Assembly (NCBI GenBank): GCA_964543935.1
Contig: CAZJAK010000028.1
Span: forward strand, 1 to 27,433
Source: JAAYDK01 sp964543935
GTDB lineage: Bacteria > Spirochaetota > Spirochaetia > Sphaerochaetales > Sphaerochaetaceae
Reading direction: 5' to 3'
Length of the DNA: 27,433 nt
This document shows positions 15,070 to 23,410 of this stretch, in pieces; position 1 is the stretch's first letter; each line of letters begins with the position of its first letter. Position numbers and translations under genes: made by a program. A model generated the notes under the pieces. The model saw only the letters and a list, made by a program, of their open reading frames with translations, was not told where the DNA came from and made no database searches.

Positions 15070-16269
15070 ATGAGGATTGTCCTGTGCACTGAAACGTATT
15101 TTCCTGTGCTCAATGGCGTGGTGACATTCGTGCACATGCTCGCCCGTGAATGGAGAGCACAAGGCCATGAGGTGCTGGTCGTTGCGGCCGACCACACCGC
15201 CAAATCGAATTATATCGAAGACGGAGTGTTGCACTGCCCGGCCATCAAAAGCGACCACATGCTGGTCGACGTCGCCATGCCGATCGATGTCATCAGGTTC
15301 AACATGGTCCGCGCCTTTGCACCCGATGTGATCCATTTGCAAAACGAGTGGGGAGTTGGTCTGTTCGGATTGCAGACTGCCAGGTTGCTCAGGGTCCCGG
15401 TGGTGTACACATTGCATGCCGAATACAGCAAATTCTATAGCTATGCAGTGAAGAAGTTCATGATCCCCTTCGCGGCAGCGACTGTCGCTCGGTTGGAGAA
15501 ATACATCGTCAAGCATACCCAAGTCGTCACCAGCCCTTCCTACAAGGCTCAGCTCTACTTCGATTCCATCGGAGCGGATGTGAAGGTCGATGTGATCCAG
15601 AACGGGGTGGAGTTGGATGAGTTCGATGCAGGCTTGTTCCCGCCCTCGCAGAAACTCGAATTGCGACGGTCGTTGGCGATACCCGATGAAGCGCGCTGCG
15701 CGTTGTTCGTTGGCCGGATGGGCCCGGAGAAATCGGTCGATGTCCTGCTCGATTATTGGGCCAAGACCGTGCAACCGAACGATCGTCTCCATCTGATGCT
15801 CATCGGTGGTGGACCGGATGACCAACAATTGCGTGATCAAGCCAAATCGCTTGGGATTGACCGGATGGTCACATTCGTCGGGAAAGTCCCGCACGTTCAG
15901 ATCGCCAAATACTACGCCATTGCCGACATTTATGTCACCGCGTCCCTTTCCGAGATGCATTCGGTGAGCATGTTGGAGGGGATGGCCTCTGGCCTGCCTG
16001 TGTTGCAACGGTTGGATGAGCCGAACCGCAGTCAAATCATCGAGGGAGTCAACGGTTGGATATTCCAGACCGCCTATGAGTTCGGCAGACAACTGCACGA
16101 CATCCGCTCATTGGATGAACAACAGCTAGGTGCTTTGAAAGCGCGAGTGCGTGCCAGCATCGAGAAGAACAACAGCCCCAAGGCTTTGGCTGCCAACTAC
16201 TTTGCCAGATATGAGAAAGCCATCGAGTTGTATATCGAGCGAAAGGCTCCACCGATTGAAAAATTATAA
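15070..16269 (+). CDS. GT4 glycosyltransferase, probably diacylglycerol glucosyltransferase-like
   Basis: A 399-residue GT-B glycosyltransferase of family GT4. The acceptor domain opens with TETYFPVLNGVVTFVHMLA, and the donor-side E-x7-E motif is E295 to E303 (EMHSVSMLE) followed by GMASGLPVLQR. This version of the motif and the Lys/Arg-rich amphipathic stretch in the first domain (VKKFMIPFAAATVARLEKYIVK) resemble 1,2-diacylglycerol 3-glucosyltransferases, which act at the inner face of the cytoplasmic membrane on UDP-glucose and diacylglycerol. A GT28 enzyme of the same kind of pathway follows 180 bases later. Lipid acceptor and sugar are inferred from family resemblance; mannosyltransferases of GT4 share many of the motifs. 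Confidence 0.9.
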   Translation: MRIVLCTETYFPVLNGVVTFVHMLAREWRAQGHEVLVVAADHTAKSNYIEDGVLHCPAIKSDHMLVDVAMPIDVIRFNMVRAFAPDVIHLQNEWGVGLFGLQTARLLRVPVVYTLHAEYSKFYSYAVKKFMIPFAAATVARLEKYIVKHTQVVTSPSYKAQLYFDSIGADVKVDVIQNGVELDEFDAGLFPPSQKLELRRSLAIPDEARCALFVGRMGPEKSVDVLLDYWAKTVQPNDRLHLMLIGGGPDDQQLRDQAKSLGIDRMVTFVGKVPHVQIAKYYAIADIYVTASLSEMHSVSMLEGMASGLPVLQRLDEPNRSQIIEGVNGWIFQTAYEFGRQLHDIRSLDEQQLGALKARVRASIEKNNSPKALAANYFARYEKAIELYIERKAPPIEKL

Positions 16270-16449
16270 TAATGGTAAACTTCCTGGAAACACCTTATAA
16301 TAAAAAGATGTGCCTGAATGTGACGAAGGACGATTCGCAGGGTTGGCGAATCGGTCACCTAATTGCCGCTCAGGTGTTTGAATCATAGTGCTTACTGCCA
16401 GATAGACCAGACCTGCTGGTGCATCGATCATGGAAAGAGGGGTGAACGC
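16270..16449 (+). promoter_or_regulatory. Structured leader with nested inverted repeats before the GT28 gene
   Basis: The 180-base gap contains a perfect -10 hexamer TATAAT (16296-16301) with only a weak -35, and several strong inverted repeats. CGATTCGC (16331-16338) pairs with GCGAATCG (16346-16353) around a 7-base loop. GTGAC (16320-16324) pairs with GTCAC (16354-16358), extending the stem across a 6-base bulge. AAACACCT (16288-16295) and AGGTGTTT (16372-16379) are perfect inverted copies flanking everything. ACCAG/CTGGT (16406-16420) makes a small extra hairpin. No run of T follows, so this is not a simple terminator. An mRNA leader element or a protein-binding site is possible. Confidence 0.55.
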
Positions 16450-17586
16450 ATGCGGGGAGCTTTTTTATATATCGATGCTGGCAAAGGCCACTACATACCG
16501 GCTAAAGCGTTGAGCGATGGCATGGTGCGGTTGGGGCATGAAGCCATCATGCAAGACCTCTTCATGACAGCGAATGCCCGCTTTTGGCGCTGGTTTGCCA
16601 AACAGTTGTGGCGTTTCATGCTCCATCATCCGAATTATGAACGCAAGACCAGTTCCAAGAACGATGATCCGGGTAAATGGTTGGTCTTCCTCCCGTTGGC
16701 TTTGAAACTGTATGCCAAGAGATTCACCCGCTGGCTCGATGCCAACAAACCCGATTTCCTGATTTGTACCAATTTTCTAGGGGGATTGTTGTTGCCTGCC
16801 CTGATGGAGGCTTCGGGTAGGTCGATACCGGTCTATTATTATTCAGCCGACATCTTCATGAGTCCCAAGTTGGGATTGAACAATAAGCTCGACAAGTTGT
16901 ACATCGCTTCCCAAGAGGGGGTGGACTGGGTCATCGCCCACGGGCAACTGCCAGAGCGGACCTCCCTCTGCCCATTCCCTTTGCAACATAAATTCAGCGA
17001 ACAGAAGCGGATGACCCGCCAAGAAGCCCGCGCGAAACTGGGGCTTAAAAACAAGTTTACCGTGCTGTACTCGCTCGGAGGGGAAGGCATCGGTTCGATG
17101 GATTTCGTCGAAGCTGCCGTGAAACGCAATCTCGACATCCAGGTGGTCTTGGTCGGCAAGATGAGCAAAACGACCACGATGAAACACGACTTGTTTAAGC
17201 TGGTCCATCCCGATTTCACGCTCGTCGCTGTCGGATTTGTCGACAACATCAATGAATACTTTTACGCCTGCGACATCGTGGTGGGAAAACAAGGGGCCAA
17301 CACGCTGATGGAATCGATCTATCTGCAACGCCCTTGCCTGATTTCCGAAATACTCTACACCGCCGATTGCTCTGCCCGCTATCTCAAGGACAAAGGAATC
17401 GGATGGAGCGAGACGAATCCGGAGACGCAGGTCGAGATCGTCAAACAGTGTGTCGAGAATCCCGATTTCGAGCGGACGATGGATGAACGTTTCAGGAGCC
17501 TGCCGTTACGCTTCGGCGCCGATGCCTTCGCCGAGTTGCTCATCAAAGACACATTGGACCTTCAACAGGCGGCTTCAGGAACCTGA
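16450..17586 (+). CDS. GT28 / MGDG-synthase-like glycosyltransferase
   Basis: A 378-residue GT-B enzyme related to monogalactosyldiacylglycerol synthase, processive diacylglycerol glucosyltransferase (UgtP) and MurG. The N-terminal acceptor domain shows the glycine loop GKGH (11-14) with PAKAL. The C-terminal donor domain shows LGGEGIGS, and VVGKQGANTLMES followed by PCLISE, the usual sugar-nucleotide-binding region (canonical GK-GG-T--E, with Gln-Gly-Ala here). It is expected at the cytoplasmic membrane face, adding a sugar to diacylglycerol or to the GT4 product. The start is the ATG at 16450 behind GAGGGG; the open frame upstream runs into the leader. Its end overlaps the convergent MMPL gene by 12 bases. 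Confidence 0.88.
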   Translation: MRGAFLYIDAGKGHYIPAKALSDGMVRLGHEAIMQDLFMTANARFWRWFAKQLWRFMLHHPNYERKTSSKNDDPGKWLVFLPLALKLYAKRFTRWLDANKPDFLICTNFLGGLLLPALMEASGRSIPVYYYSADIFMSPKLGLNNKLDKLYIASQEGVDWVIAHGQLPERTSLCPFPLQHKFSEQKRMTRQEARAKLGLKNKFTVLYSLGGEGIGSMDFVEAAVKRNLDIQVVLVGKMSKTTTMKHDLFKLVHPDFTLVAVGFVDNINEYFYACDIVVGKQGANTLMESIYLQRPCLISEILYTADCSARYLKDKGIGWSETNPETQVEIVKQCVENPDFERTMDERFRSLPLRFGADAFAELLIKDTLDLQQAASGT

Positions 17587-19938
17587 TGCAGTCTTCCTGT
17601 GCAAGCGCTTGTACACGATATCGAGGAAGATCATGACAGCCGGCAGGATGAACAGTGTCGCCAACAGTGAGTTCATCAAGGCCATCGAGACAAGCAAGCC
17701 AAAGAAGCGAATCGGAACATAGCTGGCGAACAACAACACCAACAAGCCCGAAATCACGGCGAATGTGCTGAGGATGATCGGCCGGCCGGTCAACAAGATG
17801 GTCTTGTACAAAGCTTCGTCCAGCTTGAGTTGCTCGTGTTTCCTTAACGAGCGGTAGCGCAACAGGAAGTGCAGGGCGTCATCGACCCCAGCCCCGGCTG
17901 TCACGCTCGAAAAGCCTACTGTCACCAAGTCGAACGGGATGCCGAGCACAAGCATCAGGATATAACTGGCCATGATACCGACCAGAACCGGAACGAGGGC
18001 CAGCAGACCGTCTTTGACCGACCTGAAGGTGATGCATGCGACGACAAGGATGAGGACGAACGACACCACCGTCGATCTGCGCTGGTCTCCCATGATCACA
18101 TCGTTGGTACGCAGTGAATCGACAACCGTCCCCCATTCGACCACGCGGATGCCATCGTTCAGGATGGGCATGTTGGCAGCGACCGCCGCTTTGATGCGCT
18201 TGGAGCTGCTGACGGTTTGCAAATCCTGTTCGACCGAGTCATAGTTACGCATCGACAGCGTCATCTGGTTGCCATCTTCGCTGATCAGGGTCGCCAAAGC
18301 AGAGGTCTCCAACTGGTTTCCTATCAGGGTGACCATCCGGGAAAGCAAACGCATCAGGCCGGCTGTATCGGGTATCGTGTCGGAACCGGAGTATATCCGG
18401 TTCAAGTATTTCACATACATGGAAAACGAGAGCGAATGGACGATGTCGGGGCAACTATCCATCAAGCTGGTCTCGAATTCATGGACATTTGCCAACACCT
18501 CTGGCTGCAGAAAATATTCCTTCTGGCCTGCCGGAGCGCTCAAGGTAATATGGTACTGGCTTGTGCTGCCCATTTTCTCAGCAATGCGCAACGAGCTTTG
18601 CACGACCGGGTTGTCCTTGGGAAAGTAGGACATGTAGTTCGTGTCAAGCTTGATGAAGTCGTGGGCGACGAAACCAACAGCAACGGTTATGGCAAAGACG
18701 GCCAACATCGATTTCCAATGCTTGATCGAGAATCGGCCGGTTTTCTCAATCACCCAGAACAAAATGCCTTCATGATAGGCATCGGTATGCTTCTGTTTGG
18801 GAGGAACCGTGCGGACAAGCACAGCGGGAAGATAGGTGATTGAAAGGATGGCGCAGAACCCAACTCCGATTGCTACCGACAAGCCGAACTCTTTGAAAGC
18901 CCTCGAATCTGATACCAACAAGCTGAGGAAACCAAAAATCGTGGTGATGCTGGCGACAGCGATGGTGCTGGAAATCCTGCTCACGGCTTTGCCGATGGAG
19001 TTTGGGTCGTCTTTGCGCCATGTGCCGAAGTATTCGTTGAGCATGTGGATGCTGTATGAACTTCCCAGCGTGAGCACGACACAAGGGGTGATCACGTTGA
19101 TGATCGTCATCTGGTACCCAAGCAACTGCATGGCCCCCAACGTCCAGACGATTCCGATGGCGGAGACCGAAAACGGGATCAATACCGCCCGCTTGGCCCG
19201 GAAGGAAAGATAATACACTACCAGGATCATCGCTAAGCAAACACCCAAAAGGATAAACAGGTCGTGGCCTAGATACTGGGTGACCTGTTCTTGGATAAGG
19301 GCCGAGGACATGGTGGAAACAGTCGCATAGGCTTTGATTGGAGCCAAGATCTGCTCGAATTCAGCCAATAGGGCGGCTTGCCTGATCCCAAGTGGCTTTA
19401 TTGAGTAGTAAATCAGGAAGGCATCGCCTTGCGAGGAATAAAGGTAGCCCTTGGCGATATCGTCTTGTTCCAAGCGTTGTTTGAACAACTCGCTTTCCTG
19501 CATCGTCCATGGAGTTCCCCGTTGATGGGGATTCATCGGTACGGTGACAAGGCGCGTTCCGCGTTTTTCAATGGTGATAAAACTGAATGGCGACAAGCTT
19601 GGACCGATTTCCACGAATGCTTCGAGCTTTTCCATCGCGGCGTCGATCTCATCCAACAATAACGGGTTGAACAGGTCCGGTGAATCGATGAGGATGGCGA
19701 ATCCCAACGGATATTCTGAAGGGGGTACGACCGGCCGACCGCTGGTGGACTCGTCTGTGCCATCCTCGGGAGGAAGGATGAGCTTTTCGATATCGGAATC
19801 GAATCCCAAACCCGTCAAGGAGACGAAGAATGCCACCGTCGCGAGAGCGATGGCGATGATGATGACGGTTCCGTAGCGGTTGAAGAAACCGGAGAATCGA
19901 TCGGTACGGTTGTTCATGCCCAATGGAGTCCTTTTCAT
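17575..19938 (-). CDS. RND/MMPL-family lipid exporter
   Basis: A 787-residue protein of the RND superfamily (MMPL/HpnN-like). There is one N-terminal membrane helix (about 23-45), a large extracytoplasmic domain, a block of five helices (about 225-375), then a repeat of the same layout: helix near 410, a second periplasmic domain, and five helices from about 615. Motifs typical of the family are SYSIHMLNEY in the first half and GAGVDDALHFLLRY in the second, where acidic residues carry the proton relay. Such pumps move hydrophobic molecules across the inner membrane. Its convergent position against two glycolipid-type transferases suggests a lipid or glycolipid cargo, which is inference. The ATG at 19938 gives the full frame; the ATG at 19917, which has AAGGA upstream, is a fair alternative. 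Confidence 0.9.
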   Translation of the reverse strand: MKRTPLGMNNRTDRFSGFFNRYGTVIIIAIALATVAFFVSLTGLGFDSDIEKLILPPEDGTDESTSGRPVVPPSEYPLGFAILIDSPDLFNPLLLDEIDAAMEKLEAFVEIGPSLSPFSFITIEKRGTRLVTVPMNPHQRGTPWTMQESELFKQRLEQDDIAKGYLYSSQGDAFLIYYSIKPLGIRQAALLAEFEQILAPIKAYATVSTMSSALIQEQVTQYLGHDLFILLGVCLAMILVVYYLSFRAKRAVLIPFSVSAIGIVWTLGAMQLLGYQMTIINVITPCVVLTLGSSYSIHMLNEYFGTWRKDDPNSIGKAVSRISSTIAVASITTIFGFLSLLVSDSRAFKEFGLSVAIGVGFCAILSITYLPAVLVRTVPPKQKHTDAYHEGILFWVIEKTGRFSIKHWKSMLAVFAITVAVGFVAHDFIKLDTNYMSYFPKDNPVVQSSLRIAEKMGSTSQYHITLSAPAGQKEYFLQPEVLANVHEFETSLMDSCPDIVHSLSFSMYVKYLNRIYSGSDTIPDTAGLMRLLSRMVTLIGNQLETSALATLISEDGNQMTLSMRNYDSVEQDLQTVSSSKRIKAAVAANMPILNDGIRVVEWGTVVDSLRTNDVIMGDQRRSTVVSFVLILVVACITFRSVKDGLLALVPVLVGIMASYILMLVLGIPFDLVTVGFSSVTAGAGVDDALHFLLRYRSLRKHEQLKLDEALYKTILLTGRPIILSTFAVISGLLVLLFASYVPIRFFGLLVSMALMNSLLATLFILPAVMIFLDIVYKRLHRKTASGS

Positions 19939-19958
19939 GCAGTTCGAAAGTCGTTACA

Positions 19959-19987
19959 AGTATATAGGTCACAACCTCCCTGTTCAA
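19959..19987 (-). promoter_or_regulatory. Promoter of the MMPL exporter
   Basis: On the minus strand TTGAAC (19987-19982), a 17-base spacer and TATACT (19964-19959). The start of transcription near 19952 lies shortly upstream of both candidate start codons (19938, 19917). Confidence 0.7.
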
Positions 19988-20018
19988 GGACTTGTCGGCA
20001 CTCCATGTGCCAGACCCT

Positions 20019-20046
20019 TTGTCTGCCCTGCAATATGTGCTATGGT
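20019..20046 (+). promoter_or_regulatory. Candidate promoter of the pyruvyl transferase operon
   Basis: TTGTCT (20019-20024), a 16-base spacer and TATGGT (20041-20046), divergent from the MMPL promoter. It would give a leader of about 32 bases containing GGTGGAG before the ATG at 20085. Confidence 0.4.
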
Positions 20047-20084
20047 TCGACCGGGGGACCGGCCTCGGCTCGGTGGAGAATTGT

Positions 20085-21218
20085 ATGGACGTGTGCGTGA
20101 TGACCTTCTTCTGGAGTGAGGATAATTATGGCCAGTTGCTGCAAGCATGGTCGATGCGGACATACCTCGAGTCCCTGGGCCATTCGGTCCGCTTGATCGA
20201 TTATGGTTATCTGCACAATCCGTGGATGAAACTGGGGGAGACGCTGGTCAAACTGGTCAACGGTGGTGCCCGGTATGAACGGGCTTATCCCAAGCATTTC
20301 GACCGGTTCCGCTCGGAACGGCTGGCTTTCACCCCCACACGGTACCGCTCGGTAAACCACTTGAAAAAACATCCTCCCAAAGCAGATGCGTACCTGTGCG
20401 GAAGCGATCAAGTCTGGCATTACCGCTCGTTCGCGTTCACCTGGCTGATCAAACGCTATACCGATGCCGTCATGTTGAATTTCGGTTCCAATGATTGCCT
20501 GAGGATCGCCTATGCACCGAGCTTCGGAGTGACGAAGATCCAAGAAAAGGACCTAAGCTGGTTGAAGCCAAAACTTGACCGTTTCACATGTTTGAGCACC
20601 CGTGAACGTTCGTCGGTGGAGATGCTGGAATCGGCCAGCCAAAAACCGGTCGAGTGGGTCCCCGATCCGACCTTGCTCTGTCCGCTTTCCTGTCTCGAGG
20701 CCATCGCCGATACCCATACCATCGCTCCCAAGGAATACTTTGTGTATGCGTTGGGCAATGTGTCCGTCATGAAAGGACGCGACATCATCGACGTCTTGCG
20801 GACGGCCGGGAAAAGCTTCAATTACACCAGCAGCCAATTTGAAAATGACTATGAGGCCAATTGCGCACCGACAATTGAACAATGGTTGGGATTGGTCAAG
20901 TCTTCCGGTGCGGTCATCACCAACTCATTCCATGGGGTGGTCTACTCGGTGTTGTTTCACCGTCCCTTCTGGTATTACCCATTGCTAGCCGAAGTCAACG
21001 GCCACGACGAGCGCATCCTGTCGTTGCTTGCGCGCTTGGGAATCGGAAAACGTTCAATCAGTTCAAAGCAAGAATTGCTCGCGGTCCTTTCCCACTGCCA
21101 AAGTGAAATCGATTGGAAAGCGGTCGATGCTCAAGTGGCCAGTTTCAGGGCAGTGGGTCAGCGCTATCTTGAAGACGCGCTCATGCACACTACGCCGGCA
21201 AAGGAACGCTTGCGATGA
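20085..21218 (+). CDS. Polysaccharide pyruvyl transferase family protein (CsaB/WcaK-like)
   Basis: A 377-residue protein of the polysaccharide pyruvyl transferase family. The hallmark N-terminus is FFWSEDNYGQLLQAWSMR, then a central CGSDQVWHYRS, VPDPTLL at the domain junction and the C-terminal ITNSFHGVVYSVLF motif. These enzymes transfer a pyruvate ketal from phosphoenolpyruvate to sugars of envelope polymers, and some homologues have other roles. GGTGGAG (20072-20078) selects the ATG at 20085 over upstream codons in the same frame. It overlaps the next gene by 4 bases (ATGA). Pairing with an FrhB-like iron-sulfur protein is a known arrangement in surface-polysaccharide loci. Confidence 0.9.
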   Translation: MDVCVMTFFWSEDNYGQLLQAWSMRTYLESLGHSVRLIDYGYLHNPWMKLGETLVKLVNGGARYERAYPKHFDRFRSERLAFTPTRYRSVNHLKKHPPKADAYLCGSDQVWHYRSFAFTWLIKRYTDAVMLNFGSNDCLRIAYAPSFGVTKIQEKDLSWLKPKLDRFTCLSTRERSSVEMLESASQKPVEWVPDPTLLCPLSCLEAIADTHTIAPKEYFVYALGNVSVMKGRDIIDVLRTAGKSFNYTSSQFENDYEANCAPTIEQWLGLVKSSGAVITNSFHGVVYSVLFHRPFWYYPLLAEVNGHDERILSLLARLGIGKRSISSKQELLAVLSHCQSEIDWKAVDAQVASFRAVGQRYLEDALMHTTPAKERLR

Positions 21219-22369
21219 TTAAGGTGAACAAGCCAGTCGATTGTTGCGGGTGCAATGCTTGTGCATCGGTATGTCCAACCGCCAGCATCACACTGGTCGC
21301 CGATGACGAAGGTTTTGTGTACCCGTCCGTTGAAGAATCTTCCTGCATCCACTGCGGAGCTTGCCTGCGGGTTTGCCCAATCATCAACCGCAGCAAGCGT
21401 GGCATCGAGACACGTGCTTTCGGATGCATCAACACCGCAGAAGCCGATCGACGGGCCAGTTCTTCGGGTGGAGTGTTCAGCGCCTTGGCTAAGCGGGTGC
21501 TACTTGAAAGCGGTGCGGTGTATGGGGCTGCCTTCGACCCTGACTTGAATGTGCGTCACCAGCGGTTCGATGCAGTCGATGATCTGGATTCATTGCGGCG
21601 ATCCAAGTATGTGCAAAGCGATATCGGCACTACCTTCAAGAGCGCCAAACAAGACCTTGTCTCAGGCCGTCAGGTACTCTTTTGCGCAACCCCTTGTCAG
21701 ATTGCTGGGTTGCAGCAATATCTTGGCAAACCGTATCCGAACCTGCTGAGTGTGGACTTGGTTTGCCACGGAGTGCCATCGCCGAAAGTGTGGCGCCACT
21801 ATCTGGAATTCAAGGCAAGGCAACACGACAGCCAGGTTGCCAAAGCAGAGTTCAGGGACAAACGCAAAGGGTGGAAAGCATACCGGACAACTTTCGTTTT
21901 TAAGGATGGCCAAACAGAAACAACCCATCATGCCCTAGACTGCTACATGCGCTTGTTCCTGACCGAGACTATCTCGCGACCCTCCTGCCATGACTGTCGC
22001 TTCAAAGCCATGCACCATCGGGCTAGCGACATCACCTTGGCCGATTTTTGGGGGGTTGGCCGTTGTGAGCCCAGTTTGAATGATCCTCAAGGGGTCTCGT
22101 TGGTCTTGACCCACACCCATAAAGGCCAGCAAGCATTCGATGCCTCCTCGGTTGCTTTGATCACTCGTGAAGTCGATCCGCAATCCGCATTGAAGCACAA
22201 TCCCGCTGCTTTGGCTTCCACCCGAAGCAGCCCCTTCCGGACGCACTTCTTTCAAGATCTGGACCACATCCCCTTTGATCGGTTGCTTAAAAAGTATACT
22301 GCATCGTTTTCGTGGAGTTTCATACTTGGCGTGTTGCTATCAGGACGTACGCACGCTGGGGAGGCGTAA
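21215..22369 (+). CDS. FrhB-like iron-sulfur protein (F420 hydrogenase/dehydrogenase beta-subunit family)
   Basis: A 384-residue protein. Two N-terminal 4Fe-4S motifs are C10-x2-C13-x2-C16-x3-C20 (followed by Pro) and CIHCGACLRVCP about 30 residues later. FrhB N- and C-terminal domains follow, with SSSGGVFSALAKRVL, FCATPCQIAGL, LVCHGVPSPKVW, SCHDCRFK and DITLADFWG. In bacteria without cofactor F420 such proteins are found in polysaccharide gene clusters as presumed flavin-dependent reductases; the exact reaction is not known. It is translationally coupled at both ends: ATGA with the pyruvyl transferase upstream and TAATG with the flippase-like gene downstream, so the three products are probably made in fixed ratio. 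Confidence 0.92.
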   Translation: MIKVNKPVDCCGCNACASVCPTASITLVADDEGFVYPSVEESSCIHCGACLRVCPIINRSKRGIETRAFGCINTAEADRRASSSGGVFSALAKRVLLESGAVYGAAFDPDLNVRHQRFDAVDDLDSLRRSKYVQSDIGTTFKSAKQDLVSGRQVLFCATPCQIAGLQQYLGKPYPNLLSVDLVCHGVPSPKVWRHYLEFKARQHDSQVAKAEFRDKRKGWKAYRTTFVFKDGQTETTHHALDCYMRLFLTETISRPSCHDCRFKAMHHRASDITLADFWGVGRCEPSLNDPQGVSLVLTHTHKGQQAFDASSVALITREVDPQSALKHNPAALASTRSSPFRTHFFQDLDHIPFDRLLKKYTASFSWSFILGVLLSGRTHAGEA

Positions 22370-23382
22370 TGGGAAAGCGCTTGATGAACTGGGCGATCAT
22401 AGTTCTTTCAGCTGTGGGATTGGCTGCTTACCTGTTGATCTCGGAAGGCCCGCAACGGATTGCCGAAGTATTCTCTTCAATCGATGTGGTGTGGATCACA
22501 GTGGCAATCACCAGCATCACCATCGCCTGGATCGCCGATGCGGTCTCGTTGAGGTTGTTGATAGGAGTGTACGGGACGGTGGTTCCGTTATGGAAGGTCT
22601 TCAAAGCCAGCCGCATCGGGATGATGTTCGCCCTCATCACGCCGTTACAGATGGGATTGATGCCCGCCCAGATGGTGTTGTTGTCCAAAGAGGGCGTGCG
22701 TAGCGGGGATTCAGCTACCGCTCTGGTGGTGAAAAACATTCTGTTCGGAATCGCGGTGTGCCTGATTCTGGGTGGTTTACTGGTCTATGACGGATCTTCG
22801 CTGTTGCTCCAACGACGCTGGTTGTTCTATGTCGTGATTGGGTGTTTCGCCTTGAACGCCTTGTTCATCTTGTTGTTGTTCATCGTCGGCAAGGCCAAGG
22901 AGAGTATCCTGAAAGCCGCTTCATTCATCATAGACGTGCTCGGCAAGCTCAGGCTGGTCAAGCGGGTTGAATACCGCAAAGGGGTTGCCGCTTTCGAAAT
23001 CCAACGGCTGAATGAGAACTTCAAGAAATTGGATTTCACTTCATGGAGGACAATCGGGGCTTTGGTGGCCATCGTTGCCCAACTGGTGCTCCTTCACCAA
23101 TCGACCTATTTCATCTATCGCGCTCTGGGGAAGGTCGAGGCGGGATACCTGACCGTGTTGGCCAAACAACTCTATGTCTATGCCATCCAGTCGGTCATGC
23201 CCATCCCGGGAGGATTGGGGGCCTCCGACTCGGGATTCATCCTGATGCTCGAACCGTTGTTCGGCAAAGGCGTGGTCTCCTTCGGACTGATCCTGTGGCG
23301 TTTGCTCACCTTCTACCTGCCGATTCTGTTGGGATTATTCCTCACCTTCGGGGCCAAACGGCGCACGTTGGGATTGGAATAA
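22369..23382 (+). CDS. Flippase-like membrane protein (LPG synthase transmembrane / UPF0104 family)
   Basis: A 337-residue polytopic membrane protein with about eight hydrophobic segments. It resembles the transmembrane domain of lysylphosphatidylglycerol synthase, a family proposed to flip lipids or lipid-linked sugars. Supporting features are the N-terminal helix pair, the SRIGMMFALITPLQMGLMPAQ region and the late PIPGGLGASDSGF motif, which matches the family's P-PGG-G--E/D element. The start at 22369 overlaps the FrhB-like stop (TAATG) and has GGGGAGG just upstream. The cytoplasmic aminoacyl-transfer domain of true MprF is absent, so a role in moving the glycolipid or polysaccharide precursor made by this locus is more likely than lipid lysinylation. 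This role is inferred. Confidence 0.85.
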   Translation: MGKRLMNWAIIVLSAVGLAAYLLISEGPQRIAEVFSSIDVVWITVAITSITIAWIADAVSLRLLIGVYGTVVPLWKVFKASRIGMMFALITPLQMGLMPAQMVLLSKEGVRSGDSATALVVKNILFGIAVCLILGGLLVYDGSSLLLQRRWLFYVVIGCFALNALFILLLFIVGKAKESILKAASFIIDVLGKLRLVKRVEYRKGVAAFEIQRLNENFKKLDFTSWRTIGALVAIVAQLVLLHQSTYFIYRALGKVEAGYLTVLAKQLYVYAIQSVMPIPGGLGASDSGFILMLEPLFGKGVVSFGLILWRLLTFYLPILLGLFLTFGAKRRTLGLE

Positions 23383-23388
23383 AGAAAA

Positions 23389-23410
23389 GCCGCTAATCAG
23401 CGGCCTTTCT
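23389..23410. terminator. Bidirectional intrinsic terminator
   Basis: GCCGCT (23389-23394), the 4-base loop AATC and AGCGGC (23399-23404) lie between the convergent flippase-like and helicase genes. On the plus strand CTTTCTTC follows; on the minus strand GCTTTTCTTT follows. The helicase stop codon is inside the hairpin. Confidence 0.8.

Noticed and set aside
14899..16098. A 399-codon minus-strand frame
   Set aside because: Antisense to the MFS and GT4 genes, crossing their boundary, His/Asp-rich as expected for a shadow.
17570..17595. TCAGGAACCTGA palindrome at the GT28/MMPL convergent end
   Set aside because: Only a 2-base loop and no T-runs on either side; not a credible terminator.
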